64,000 nt of DNA from Flavobacterium sp. N1994 (GTDB taxonomy: Bacteria; Bacteroidota; Bacteroidia; Flavobacteriales; Flavobacteriaceae): assembly GCF_025947145.1 (NCBI RefSeq), contig NZ_CP109999.1, forward strand, positions 2,976,001 to 3,040,000. Reading direction: 5' to 3'. Position numbers and translations under genes: made by a program. Below the pieces are notes generated by a model, which saw nothing but the letters and a program-made list of their open reading frames with translations, was not told the DNA's origin and did not search any database. How positions within the stretch are numbered: the first letter of the stretch is position 1; every line of letters starts with the position of its first letter. Below are positions 26,197 through 34,368 of the stretch, piece by piece.

Positions 26197-27108
26197 ATGC
26201 GTCATTCTTTTTTAATTTGTGTTCTGTTATTTTCGTTAGGTTGTATTGGTCAAAACAAGTTTGATGTTTTTTTTGATTTCAATCAAGATGTCCCTAATCA
26301 AGCATCGCAAGTAAAGATGAATCAATGGATTTTGAAAAATAAAAATGTTGAAATTACAAGGGTTTTAGGCTATTGCGATAGCGTTGATGATAGTAAATAC
26401 AACAAAGATTTAGCCATGCGAAGAGTCAATTCGATGATAGCATTTTTGAATAAGAATGGGGTTAAGATAGCAGATAAAGTAGAGCTAAAATCATTTGGCA
26501 AAGATTTTAAGTTTTCTAAAAATCAAAGCGAGAACAGAAAAGTAGAAGTGTTTTATAATTTGATTTCAACTAATAATGAAGCTGTAAAAAATACTAAAAC
26601 AATACCCGAAGGTCCTTTTGGCAGAAGACCAGAAAGAGAACTCAAAGGAGAGGAAACAAAGCAAAATGAACCAGAGGATATAGTAGAGGCTGCAGATATA
26701 GAAGCTATTGTAGAAGAAGAAAGAGCTACATTAGAATCGAAATTTGAAAAAGCCAAAAAAGGAGACTTGATTAGAATAAAAAATATCAACTTCGAATTTA
26801 ATTCAGAAAAACTGATCTATCAATCGATACCTCTTTTGGATGAATTGCTTGATATTATGCTGAATAATCCGAAACTGGTGATTGAGATACACGGACATAT
26901 TTGCTGTAACCCAAATCCGAATGATACCAAATTGTCTTATAGAAGGGCGCTTTTTATTCTTAAATATTTGACAACAAACGGAGTTGAGGTAAACAGACTT
27001 GCATTCAAAGGTTACGGAAGTAATGACCCGATATATAAACTGCCGGAAAGAAATGAAAAGGAACGCGCAGCTAACCGTAGAGTAGAAATTCTAATTGTAA
27101 ATAAATAA
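26197..27108 (+). CDS. Double OmpA-like domain protein B
   Basis: 303 residues, beginning one base after the previous stop. A hydrophobic leader (MRHSFLICVLLFSLGCIGQ) contains a Cys in a possible lipobox (SLGC), so this paralog may be a lipoprotein. The N-terminal OmpA-like fold has VFFDFNQDVPNQ and GYCDSVDDSKYN; an acidic linker follows (~130-185). The C-terminal fold has NFEFNSEKL, IHGHICCNPNPND, FKGYGSNDPIYKL and ANRRVEILIV. The GHICC loop again replaces GHTD. Its linker is longer and more charged than in the other two paralogs. Confidence 0.8.
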   Translation: MRHSFLICVLLFSLGCIGQNKFDVFFDFNQDVPNQASQVKMNQWILKNKNVEITRVLGYCDSVDDSKYNKDLAMRRVNSMIAFLNKNGVKIADKVELKSFGKDFKFSKNQSENRKVEVFYNLISTNNEAVKNTKTIPEGPFGRRPERELKGEETKQNEPEDIVEAADIEAIVEEERATLESKFEKAKKGDLIRIKNINFEFNSEKLIYQSIPLLDELLDIMLNNPKLVIEIHGHICCNPNPNDTKLSYRRALFILKYLTTNGVEVNRLAFKGYGSNDPIYKLPERNEKERAANRRVEILIVNK

Positions 27109-27878
27109 TGAAATTAAACATTATCATATTATTTTTTCTGGTTTCAATCAAATCGTTGGGGCAAAAGCAACTTGATGTTTTTTTCGATTTTAATAAAGAT
27201 TTTCCCAATCAAAAATCAATTCTAGAAATTAACGAATGGATTGCCACAAATAAAAATGTAGAAATCACAAAGCTATTAGGCTATTGCGATAGTATTGACA
27301 CGAAAGATTACAATAAAAAATTAGCGCTAAGACGTATTGAAAATGTTCAGATTTTATTGGATAAAAGTGGATTAAAGTTCAATAAAAATATAGAGAAAAT
27401 TGCCTTTGGTAAAGATTTTAAGCAATCCAAAGTGCAAGCTGAGAATAGAAAAGTCACTATTTTTTATAAAGAACCCGAAGTTGTTGCTGTCGAAAGTGAA
27501 TTGACTAAGAGGATTAAAAATTCTAAAGTTGGCGAAACCATTGCTTTACCTAATATTTATTTCTTTAATAATTCGGCAAGAATTGTTCCTAAGTCTGAAC
27601 CCACTTTAATCGACTTGCGTTGCGCCATGGAAGAAAATCCCAAACTCAAAATTGAAATTCAAGGGCACATCTGTTGCCAGTTGGTCAGTGATTTAAATGA
27701 TGTTTCTACTGCACGAGCACGAGCTATTTACAACTTTTTGCTCCGTAATAAAATTGACAGAAAACGAATGACTTTTAAAGGCTTTGGAACGTCAAGACCT
27801 ATTCATCCCATCCCCGAAAAAACACCACAAGAAGAAGACGAAAATCGCCGTGTAGAGATTATGATTGTAGAGAAATAA
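27108..27878 (+). CDS. Double OmpA-like domain protein C
   Basis: 256 residues; its ATG overlaps the previous TAA by one base (TAATG), indicating translational coupling. Signal peptide MKLNIIILFFLVSIKSLG. The N-terminal fold has VFFDFNKDFPNQ and GYCDSIDTKDYN. The C-terminal fold has IYFFNNSARIVP, IQGHICCQLVSD, FKGFGTSRPIHPI and ENRRVEIMIV. It has the shortest linker of the three. With its two neighbours it forms a cell-envelope operon of unknown specific role; products might form a hetero-oligomer. Confidence 0.8.
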   Translation: MKLNIIILFFLVSIKSLGQKQLDVFFDFNKDFPNQKSILEINEWIATNKNVEITKLLGYCDSIDTKDYNKKLALRRIENVQILLDKSGLKFNKNIEKIAFGKDFKQSKVQAENRKVTIFYKEPEVVAVESELTKRIKNSKVGETIALPNIYFFNNSARIVPKSEPTLIDLRCAMEENPKLKIEIQGHICCQLVSDLNDVSTARARAIYNFLLRNKIDRKRMTFKGFGTSRPIHPIPEKTPQEEDENRRVEIMIVEK

Positions 27879-27887
27879 GATTCCTAA

Positions 27888-27927
27888 AATTCACAATTCA
27901 CAATTCACAATTCACAATTCACAATTG
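27888..27927 (+). repeat. Heptanucleotide tandem repeat (AATTCAC)5
   Basis: Five perfect AATTCAC copies (27888-27922) followed by AATTG. They lie between the OmpA-like operon and purM, directly upstream of the purM -7 box. A perfect 7-bp array can change copy number by slippage, which would shift anything bound upstream of the promoter. Confidence 0.9.
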
Positions 27928-27934
27928 AAATACT

Positions 27935-27942
27935 TATCTTTG
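27935..27942 (+). promoter_or_regulatory. -7 box (TATCTTTG) of purM
   Basis: TATCTTTG followed by CGACAC, typical of Flavobacterium promoters, 23 bases before the ATG. The expected -33 position falls in the AATTCAC array rather than on a TTG. Confidence 0.6.
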
Positions 27943-27965
27943 CGACACACAACTAACTACTACAC

Positions 27966-29144
27966 ATGAGCTCTGATAACAGTCAACGCTACCATCTTCG
28001 TGGGGTTTCCGCTTCTAAAGAAGATGTTCACAATGCTATTAAAAACATCGACAAGGGGTTATTTCCTAAAGCTTTCTGCAAAATTGTTCCCGATTATTTG
28101 ACTAATGACGACAACTACTGTCTCATTATGCATGCGGATGGCGCTGGTACAAAATCCTCCTTAGCGTATTTGTATTGGAAAGAAACTGGAGATGTTTCGG
28201 TATGGAAAGGCATTGCTCAAGATGCTTTGATTATGAATATTGACGATTTACTTTGTGTGGGAGCAACGGATACTATTTTGCTTTCCTCTACCATTGGCAG
28301 AAACAAAAACCTAATTCCAGCCGAAGTCATATCAGCCATTATTAATGGAACAGAAGAGTTAATCGCTGAATTAAAAACCTATGGAGTTACCATTTATTCT
28401 ACTGGTGGAGAAACGGCAGATGTTGGGGATTTAGTAAGAACCATTATCGTAGATTCCACAGTTACTGCCCGAATGAAACGCAGTGAAGTGATTGACAATG
28501 CTAATATTCAAGCTGGTGATGTCATTGTTGGTTTAGCTTCTTTCGGTCAAGCCAAATATGAGAAGAGTTATAATGGCGGCATGGGAAGCAACGGATTAAC
28601 CTCGGCACGACATGATGTTTTTGCTAAATATTTAGCCGATAAATATCCTGAAAGTTTTGATGCTTCGGTGCCTGATGATTTAGTGTATTCTGGAAATGTA
28701 AAATTGACGGATGCTGTTCAAAACTCACCTATAGATGCTGGGAAATTGGTGCTTTCCCCCACAAGAACTTATGCGCCCATTATCAAATCAATTTTAAATA
28801 AATACACACCAAATGATATTCACGGAATGGTGCATTGCTCAGGCGGCGCCCAAACTAAAGTCTTGCATTTTGTGGATAAGGTTCACGTCATCAAAGACAA
28901 TTTATTTCCGGTGCCACCGCTCTTTAAACTAATCCAAGAACAATCTAAAACGGATTGGAAAGAAATGTACCAAGTCTTCAATTGTGGTCACCGCATGGAA
29001 TTATACGTTCCTTCAGCTATTGCGAAAGATATCATCGAAATCTCAAAATCTTTTGGTGTTGAGGCTCAAATTGTCGGTAGAGTAGAAGCTAGTGAAACCA
29101 AAAAACTCACCATTACTAGTGAGTTCGGAAAGTTTGAGTATTAG
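27966..29144 (+). CDS. purM: Phosphoribosylformylglycinamidine cyclo-ligase (AIR synthase)
   Basis: 392 residues, longer than the ~345-residue E. coli enzyme but typical of Bacteroidota. PurM makes aminoimidazole ribotide from FGAM and ATP in purine synthesis, in the cytoplasm. Visible features are MHADGAGTKSSLAYLY (ATP-site motif with DGxGTK), MNIDDLLCVGA, YSTGGETADVGDLV, IVGLASFGQAKYEKSYNGG, IHGMVHCSGGAQTKVLHF and FNCGHRMELYVP. The generic AIR-synthase fold is shared with PurL, SelD and HypE, but the length and motif order fit PurM. Single gene; a dispersed repeat follows its stop. Confidence 0.85.
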   Translation: MSSDNSQRYHLRGVSASKEDVHNAIKNIDKGLFPKAFCKIVPDYLTNDDNYCLIMHADGAGTKSSLAYLYWKETGDVSVWKGIAQDALIMNIDDLLCVGATDTILLSSTIGRNKNLIPAEVISAIINGTEELIAELKTYGVTIYSTGGETADVGDLVRTIIVDSTVTARMKRSEVIDNANIQAGDVIVGLASFGQAKYEKSYNGGMGSNGLTSARHDVFAKYLADKYPESFDASVPDDLVYSGNVKLTDAVQNSPIDAGKLVLSPTRTYAPIIKSILNKYTPNDIHGMVHCSGGAQTKVLHFVDKVHVIKDNLFPVPPLFKLIQEQSKTDWKEMYQVFNCGHRMELYVPSAIAKDIIEISKSFGVEAQIVGRVEASETKKLTITSEFGKFEY

Positions 29145-29150
29145 TTTAAT

Positions 29151-29177
29151 TTGTCATTCTGACGAAGGAAGAATCTC
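29151..29177 (+). repeat. Possible dispersed intergenic repeat fragment (TGTCATTCTGACGAAGGAAG type)
   Basis: This noncoding stretch resembles a sequence type I recall as scattered between genes in Flavobacteriaceae. Only one copy is in this window, so repetition cannot be shown here. It lies in the 88-bp gap between convergent genes purM and the VIT-family gene. Confidence 0.4.
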
Positions 29178-29232
29178 TTCTCATAATCATTTACATGAAC
29201 TTTATTGAACCCACTAAGGTCAAGTTATTTCA

Positions 29233-29940
29233 TTAAGCTACATTAACTCCAAATAAATAGCCCACTAATGCAGTCAATCCCATAGCAGCAGTTCCCCAAA
29301 AGGTAATTCTGATGATGGCTTTTTGAATACTTGAGCCTCCTGTTTTGGCAGCAATTACCCCAAGCAAGATTAGGAACATCAGTGCAAAAGCATACAGCGA
29401 ATACTCCATGTTTTTTAAAGGTAAAAATAAGGTTACCAGCAACGGAAGCAATCCACCAAGAGTAAACGAAGCACCCGAAGCCAATGCGGCTTGAATAGGA
29501 TTGGCTTGTGAGATTTCATTAATACCTAATTCATCTCTGACATGAGCTCCCAAAGCATCATGTTCTGTTAGTTCTTTGGCCACCAGTAAAGCGGTTTCTT
29601 TCTTTAAGCCTCTATTTTCATAAATCTCTGCCAATCGTTGTAATTCAATTTCTGGCATGTCTAATAATTCCTGTGCTTCTCTTTCGATATCGGCTTTTTC
29701 TACATCGGTTTGAGAGCTAACGGAAACATATTCACCTGCCGCCATAGACAACGCTCCAGCAACTAATCCAGCAACAGTGGCTAACACAATAGGTTCTCTA
29801 AAATGACTGGCTGCCGAAACTCCAATGGCAATACTCGCTGTGGATAAAATACCATCATTGGCACCAAGAACGGCAGCTCTTAACCAATTGCTTTTATGTA
29901 TGTAGTGCGAAGCTAAATAATCGTCTGTGTGGTCTTCCAT
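29233..29940 (-). CDS. VIT1/CCC1-family iron/manganese transporter
   Basis: 235 residues. The family pattern is clear: AVLGANDGILSTASIAIGV in the first membrane helix, AGALSMAAGEYVSVSSQ in the second, a cytoplasmic metal-binding domain rich in Glu/Met (EREAQELLDMPEIELQRLAE), then ALASGASFTLGGLLPLL and two further C-terminal helices. VIT-type proteins export Fe2+ or Mn2+ from the cytoplasm by proton antiport. Together with the TerC-like gene 10 kb away it hints at metal handling, but the two are not linked in an operon. Confidence 0.85.
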   Translation of the reverse strand: MEDHTDDYLASHYIHKSNWLRAAVLGANDGILSTASIAIGVSAASHFREPIVLATVAGLVAGALSMAAGEYVSVSSQTDVEKADIEREAQELLDMPEIELQRLAEIYENRGLKKETALLVAKELTEHDALGAHVRDELGINEISQANPIQAALASGASFTLGGLLPLLVTLFLPLKNMEYSLYAFALMFLILLGVIAAKTGGSSIQKAIIRITFWGTAAMGLTALVGYLFGVNVA

Positions 29941-30027
29941 AATCGAACATTTTATAATTTGGATATAAAGGGAAGCACTAATTTATGAAAAATTGTTGTG
30001 CTTTTATCAGTTAATTTCATTTCCGAA

Positions 30028-30621
30028 TTACTTCCAGATTTTAAAATTCAGTTTGAATTTTTTCTTTTCAAGAAGCGATAGCCAGTCAATAAATAATAGC
30101 GCACAGATTAGCAATAAACCAAAAAGTAAACTGCCAATTGACTTCCAAGATAAAGCAGCGCTCAACATATCAGTAACATTTTCAGAAGCAAATTTGCCCA
30201 AATGAACAGCAATAGCATCGCTTACGAATTTACCGATAAAGAACGCAGGAATAATTTGAATAGGTTTTATTCGAGCCATACCGCCAGCTAAAAAGAGTGG
30301 AGTAGTAGGTAATGGTAATAAGGAATAAGCCAAAATAATCAGTTGACTTTTCCATCCTTTCTCGGTTAATTTTTTTCCAAGAAATTGTACTTCTTTGTTT
30401 TTTTCGGGTTTAAAGATTTTATCGGCTAACAAAGGGATGTATAACGTAAGCACATACCTTCCTAAAATAGAACCTATAACTCCAATAATGATGACCAACC
30501 AAGTATTCAGTTTGAACATGATTTGCAAAGGTACCATTATGGAAAAAGCGGGAGGAAAAGGAAAAGGAACTACATCAAACAAAAAGGCTCCTGCAAAAAC
30601 TAATAAATACTGCCACCACAT
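30028..30621 (-). CDS. VTT/DedA-like (YqaA-type) membrane protein
   Basis: 197 residues with about five hydrophobic segments and a basic C-terminus. Features of VTT-domain proteins are GSILGRYVLTLYIP (G-x3-GRY), a charged loop, and LPLPTTPLFLAGGMARIKP followed by a hydrophobic helix with GKFVSDAIAVHLG. Such proteins are half-size DedA relatives implicated in lipid flipping or envelope homeostasis. The exact role is unknown. The 360-bp region upstream contains the 42-bp array at 30720-30977, so the array sits between this gene and the dioxygenase, both on the minus strand. Confidence 0.65.
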   Translation of the reverse strand: MWWQYLLVFAGAFLFDVVPFPFPPAFSIMVPLQIMFKLNTWLVIIIGVIGSILGRYVLTLYIPLLADKIFKPEKNKEVQFLGKKLTEKGWKSQLIILAYSLLPLPTTPLFLAGGMARIKPIQIIPAFFIGKFVSDAIAVHLGKFASENVTDMLSAALSWKSIGSLLFGLLLICALLFIDWLSLLEKKKFKLNFKIWK

Positions 30622-30719
30622 AGTTGATATAATTATTTATAAAAGCAATTTAAATATCGCTATGTAAATGTCCGATTTTTTTAAAAGTAATCGTAACAGA
30701 AATCCAATTTTAATTTAGT
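30622..30719. other. Intergenic region between the VTT-like gene and the 42-bp array
   Basis: Ninety-eight AT-rich bases with no gene. No clear TAnnTTTG promoter on the minus strand was seen for the VTT-like gene, so its promoter may lie within or beyond the array. Confidence 0.4.
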
Positions 30720-30977
30720 GAACTAGTAATTTAATTCAGAGTTCTGTCAATTTAGTTTGGTGAACTAGTAATTTAATTCAGGGTTCTGTCAATTTAGTTT
30801 AATGAACTAGTAATTTAATTCAGAGTTCTGTCAATTTAGTTTGGTGAACTAGTAATTAAATTAAGGGTTCTGTCAATTTAGTTTAGTGAACTAGTATCTT
30901 AATTCAGAGTTCTGTCAATTTAGTTTGGTGAACTAGTATCTTAATTGAGAGTTCTGTGAATTTAATTGCGTGAACTA
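30720..30977. repeat. Six-unit 42-bp tandem array, each unit two related 21-bp halves
   Basis: GAACTA begins at 30720, 30762, 30804, 30846, 30888, 30930 and 30972, an exact 42-bp period (the last is only a partial unit). The two halves, GAACTAGTAATTTAATTCAG(A) and GTTCTGTCAATTTAGTTTGG(T), share about 12 of 21 positions, so the basic period may be 21 bp. Units alternate between CAGAGTTC+TTGGT and AGGGTTC+TTA(A/G)T forms, giving an 84-bp higher order; the last unit is divergent. GAACT and AGTTC within a unit form short inverted repeats. There is no spacer diversity, so it is not a CRISPR. Confidence 0.9.
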
Positions 30978-30981
30978 TTTA

Positions 30982-31812
30982 TTAACCAATCTTTACGGAG
31001 GTCATGCTCAAACTCCCCGCTACTAATTTGTCATTAAATAGGGATAGGTCTTCGTCTTTTTGCTTTAGCCCTAATGTGTAAATCAAAGGTAAATAATGAT
31101 CTGGAGTAGGAACAGCTAATTGAATAGCAGTCGATTTTGTTTCATACTCAATCAGCGACTGAAAATCGCCTTTCAAGAGATAATTGTTTAACACGCTTCT
31201 GGCTTCTATCGCCCAATCAAAACCATAATTATCTTTATCAAAATTATGAAAATCTACTAATCGTAAATTATGAATGATATTTCCGCTGCCTATAATCAGA
31301 ATGCCTTTGTCACGCAGTTTGCTTAGTTTTTGAGCCAAATCGAAATGGTATTGTGCTGGTTTAGTATAATCAATGCTCAACTGAATTACCGGAATGTCGG
31401 CTTTGGGATATAAATGCTTCAATACTGACCAGGCGCCGTGGTCTAGTCCCCATTTTTCATCTAGCTCTACTAGTGTAGGTTCTAATAATAGTTTAGTGGT
31501 TTCTGCAAGAGCTGGACTTCCTTTGGCAGGATATTGCACTTCGTATAAAGCTTTTGGAAATCCACCAAAGTCGTGAATGGTTTGAGGCATTTCCATAGCG
31601 GTAACTTTAGTGCCATTGGTAAACCAATGCGCCGAAATGCAGATAATTGCACTAGGTTTTGGAAGGGTTTTGGCAACATTTCTAAAACCAGTAACAAACT
31701 GATTTTCTTCGATAGCATTCATCGGGCTACCATGACCTATGAACAATAAGGGCATTCGTTCCGAATTCGGTAAACTGTTTGAGAATTGTTCTAAGTTGTT
31801 CAGGTTTTGCAT
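30982..31812 (-). CDS. ygiD: 4,5-DOPA extradiol dioxygenase-like protein (LigB/YgiD family)
   Basis: 276 residues from the ATG at 31812; a TTG three codons upstream is less likely. The LigB-superfamily pattern is plain: PLLFIGHGSPMNAIE near the N-terminus, ICISAHWFTNGT, MPQTIHDFGGFPKALYEV, LDHGAWSVLKHLYP and IIGSGNIIHNLRLVDF. The His residues in these motifs are the expected metal ligands and catalytic bases of this zinc-dependent ring-cleaving family. It opens catechols such as DOPA in vitro; the true bacterial substrate is uncertain. It lies 15 bases after the upstream membrane-protein gene, so the two form an operon. Confidence 0.85.
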   Translation of the reverse strand: MQNLNNLEQFSNSLPNSERMPLLFIGHGSPMNAIEENQFVTGFRNVAKTLPKPSAIICISAHWFTNGTKVTAMEMPQTIHDFGGFPKALYEVQYPAKGSPALAETTKLLLEPTLVELDEKWGLDHGAWSVLKHLYPKADIPVIQLSIDYTKPAQYHFDLAQKLSKLRDKGILIIGSGNIIHNLRLVDFHNFDKDNYGFDWAIEARSVLNNYLLKGDFQSLIEYETKSTAIQLAVPTPDHYLPLIYTLGLKQKDEDLSLFNDKLVAGSLSMTSVKIG

Positions 31813-31827
31813 GAGTAGCAATAGGAT

Positions 31828-32607
31828 TTATTTGAAATTTTTACGTAATTCGATTATGTTTTGATTTGGTCCGTCTAAGTTTACAAAACCCCTTCTTGGC
31901 CTGTCTAAATCATAAGTAAACAATATAACTAATGAAACCAGCAAACAAAATCCGATTTGGACCAACCAATCAATTTTACCTTTTCTGGCTTCCGAATAAC
32001 CGCTGTAAAATGCAGAAATTATGGCCAGTAAAAACAGCATCATCAAAATGCTTTCAGGTACTTTTGCCTTTTCTCCAGCAAGCCTTGAGGTAGATGCGTC
32101 TATCATCGTATTTAAAGCAGGAATCATTTGTTGGGTAGCTGACAGATTGGTGGGCTCTTTAGAAAGTTCGCTTGCCCGATGCCATAATCGTGAAGATATT
32201 GTTTGAGAGATACTATCGGCTTTCTCAATGTCCTTAGTGTTAGATCCAACTTGATAGTAAGCAATCCTGCTTTCCACGTATTGCTTGAAATCTTTTCGAA
32301 ATAATTCCCTTTCTGAATCTGGATATAAATCACTTCGCAAAATAGCAGTTCCAATATCGTTTGCCTCTTCCACAACAATTGCCCTGCGGTCATCATAACG
32401 ACTGCCACTCATTCCAAAGGTAAAGGCTAGTAAAAAAAATAATAGTCCAATATGAGCAGAAGTCTCTGTTAAATTTTTTTTAGATTGTTTATTGTTATTT
32501 ATTTTATTGCCAATTTTCACCCCTATAAAAGTGGCGCTGATCATTAAAATAAAAAGTAGTAATGAAATGATCCAAGCATCGATTTGAAAGAGTAAATCTG
32601 TTTTCAT
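31828..32607 (-). CDS. Bestrophin-like (DUF4239-type) membrane protein
   Basis: 259 residues. Two N-terminal hydrophobic segments (IISLLLFILMISATFIG and HIGLLFFLLAFTFG) flank a basic loop. A soluble helical region has RAIVVEEANDIGTAILRSDL and a long polar stretch. Two C-terminal helices follow (SILMMLFLLAIISAFYSGYS, GFCLLVSLVILFTYDLDRPRRGF). This order, with the EANxIGTAxLR motif and DLDRPRRG near the end, is that of the bestrophin-like/DUF4239 family. No activity is established. Upstream of and close to the ygiD-like gene. Confidence 0.7.
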   Translation of the reverse strand: MKTDLLFQIDAWIISLLLFILMISATFIGVKIGNKINNNKQSKKNLTETSAHIGLLFFLLAFTFGMSGSRYDDRRAIVVEEANDIGTAILRSDLYPDSERELFRKDFKQYVESRIAYYQVGSNTKDIEKADSISQTISSRLWHRASELSKEPTNLSATQQMIPALNTMIDASTSRLAGEKAKVPESILMMLFLLAIISAFYSGYSEARKGKIDWLVQIGFCLLVSLVILFTYDLDRPRRGFVNLDGPNQNIIELRKNFK

Positions 32608-32733
32608 ATTTTGTGTTTAGGATTTTGATAAATTTACTACAGGCTTTTTAAAGGATTTGGCTAACGTAAAAATAACAAATCTGTTTCCAACTTTTTCAAA
32701 AACTTTGCGACCTTTGTTATCAAAGAAATAATT

Positions 32734-33162
32734 ATGATAATCAATCTAAAAAACGGAGTAGACCAATTGCTTTTTGGGATGAAACAAAACCATGTTGAGG
32801 CTATTTATGGCAAACCAGACAAGCAGTATAAAGATGAAGATGGGAATGTGATTTGTTTGTACAATCAACAAAAATGGAGTTTGACTTTTTATGAAGAAGA
32901 AGACTTCCGTTTGGGCTACATCATTTGTTCACACGCGGATGCTACCATTTTAGATAAAAAAGTAATTGGTAAAAACATTGATGAGATTAAGCAAGCCTTA
33001 CCTTTTAAATCTTGGACCAAAGAAGATTTTGATACTACCGAAAATCATTTCAATGAGAGCAATTGGTTAATTCTGCAATCAGAATATAATGATATTATCC
33101 GAGTGGAAATAGGTGCTATTATTAATGACAAAGATGAATTTGATTGGAAGTTTAAGGCTTAA
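32734..33162 (+). CDS. Hypothetical protein, cytoplasmic, 142 aa
   Basis: No signal peptide. The N-terminal part LLFGMKQNHVEAIYGKPDKQY resembles the GMxxxxVxxxxGxPD helix-turn seen in BamE/SmpA-like folds, but the rest (WSLTFYEEEDFRLGYIICSH, NWLILQSEYNDIIRVEIGAI) is not recognised. It is convergent with clpS and overlaps it by 4 bases at the stops. A near -7 box (AAACTTTG, 32700-32707) followed by CGACC lies 26 bases upstream. Function unknown. Confidence 0.65.
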   Translation: MIINLKNGVDQLLFGMKQNHVEAIYGKPDKQYKDEDGNVICLYNQQKWSLTFYEEEDFRLGYIICSHADATILDKKVIGKNIDEIKQALPFKSWTKEDFDTTENHFNESNWLILQSEYNDIIRVEIGAIINDKDEFDWKFKA

Positions 33163-33440
33163 ATAATTTCGGCACTTAAACCCGCTTCCAGCAATTGATT
33201 GCATTGCGGTTTTAACTCATCAAAAGAACCAGTTTTTACGGTGCATTTTCCTTTATAGTGAACCAAGATGGCACATTGTTCGGCTTGCTCTGAAGTGTGT
33301 TGGCAAACTCGAATTAAGGTGTCAATTACGTGGTCAAAGGTATTGACATCGTCATTATACAATACGATTTCGTTGTTAACTCCAACTTGTTCTTCGACTA
33401 AAACGTCTTCCTGTACTTTTTCTATAGTGCTCATTTTCAT
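33159..33440 (-). CDS. clpS: ATP-dependent Clp protease adaptor ClpS
   Basis: 93 residues (a second ATG two codons in is equally possible). The core is complete: EIVLYNDDVNTFDHVIDTL, then an ICQ-like helix VCQHTSEQAEQCAILVHYKG, then KCTVKTG and LEAGLSAEI. ClpS delivers N-degron substrates with Leu, Phe, Trp or Tyr at the N-terminus to ClpAP/ClpCP. The NDD and the conserved hydrophobic pocket residues are present. It lies 30 bases after prmA on the same strand, probably one transcript. Confidence 0.92.
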   Translation of the reverse strand: MKMSTIEKVQEDVLVEEQVGVNNEIVLYNDDVNTFDHVIDTLIRVCQHTSEQAEQCAILVHYKGKCTVKTGSFDELKPQCNQLLEAGLSAEII

Positions 33441-33470
33441 TTCGTTTTACTAGAGTAATTTTTTCTGTTG

Positions 33471-34304
33471 CTAATTTACATATTTCAAAGAAACCCAATT
33501 ATTTCTTTCGAATTTTTTAACATAGGTCAAGCCTTTTTCTGTGCAAGAACTATCAATAAATGGAATGTCTTCAATGTAAAATCCGCTTAATAAAAGGATG
33601 CCGTTTTTGTTTAAACAATCCACATATTGTTGCATATCGTTCAACAGAATATTGCGGTTAATGTTAGCAATAATCAAGTCGTATTTTTTGCCTTCAAGTA
33701 AAGCAGCATCGCCTTCGTAAACCGAAATTTCATGGCAATTATTACGTTCTGCATTTTCTATAGAATTCAAGTAGCACCAGTTGTCGATATCAATGGCATC
33801 AATAGGTTTGGCTCCTTTCATTTCGGCAAGAATGGCTAATATGGCAGTGCCGCAACCCATGTCAAGGGTTTTTAGGTTGGTAACATCTGTTTCAAGAAGG
33901 TGTTGAATCATCATGTGAGTGGTTTCATGATGGCCAGTTCCGAAGCTCATTTTAGGTTCGATAACAATATCAAATTCGGCATTAGTTTTTGGATGGAAGG
34001 GTGCACGAACATGGCACTTTCCGTCTACATCAATGGGCTCGAAGTTTTTTTCCCATTCTTCGTTCCAATTGACTTGCGCAATTTCTTCGATTGTGTGGGA
34101 AATAGTGAACTCAGGAGAATGTAACAAATAAATATCATCTAATACGTCTTTTGTCCAAAGGTCTTTTTGAATATAAGCACTAAACCCATTTTCGGTTTCA
34201 ATGAAACTTTCAAAAGGTTTTTCGCCTAATTCGGCAATTAAAATTTCAGAACCTAATACTTTGGGTTCCACCGAAAAATGATAGGCTAAATAGATGTTTG
34301 ACAT
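33471..34304 (-). CDS. prmA: Ribosomal protein L11 methyltransferase
   Basis: 277 residues. PrmA trimethylates lysines and the N-terminus of ribosomal protein L11 using S-adenosylmethionine. The N-terminal substrate-recognition domain is followed by the class I methyltransferase core: FGTGHHETTHMMIQHLL, LDMGCGTAILAILAEMKGA (SAM motif I), AIDIDNWCYLNSIENA, YDLIIANINRNILL. Length and motif order fit. A TACCTTTG box lies 14 bases upstream. Downstream neighbour is clpS. Confidence 0.92.
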   Translation of the reverse strand: MSNIYLAYHFSVEPKVLGSEILIAELGEKPFESFIETENGFSAYIQKDLWTKDVLDDIYLLHSPEFTISHTIEEIAQVNWNEEWEKNFEPIDVDGKCHVRAPFHPKTNAEFDIVIEPKMSFGTGHHETTHMMIQHLLETDVTNLKTLDMGCGTAILAILAEMKGAKPIDAIDIDNWCYLNSIENAERNNCHEISVYEGDAALLEGKKYDLIIANINRNILLNDMQQYVDCLNKNGILLLSGFYIEDIPFIDSSCTEKGLTYVKKFERNNWVSLKYVN

Positions 34305-34318
34305 GGATTATTTTTTTG

Positions 34319-34326
34319 CAAAGGTA
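34319..34326 (-). promoter_or_regulatory. -7 box (TACCTTTG) of prmA-clpS
   Basis: Exact TAnnTTTG followed by CA on the minus strand, 14 bases before the prmA ATG; a short leader is implied. Confidence 0.6.
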
Positions 34327-34368
34327 ACAATCGATAAGGTTACTTAGAAATCATTCTTGCAAAAAACT

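Noticed and set aside
30720-30977. CRISPR array
   Set aside because: Units are contiguous repeats with no unique spacers, and there are no cas genes nearby.
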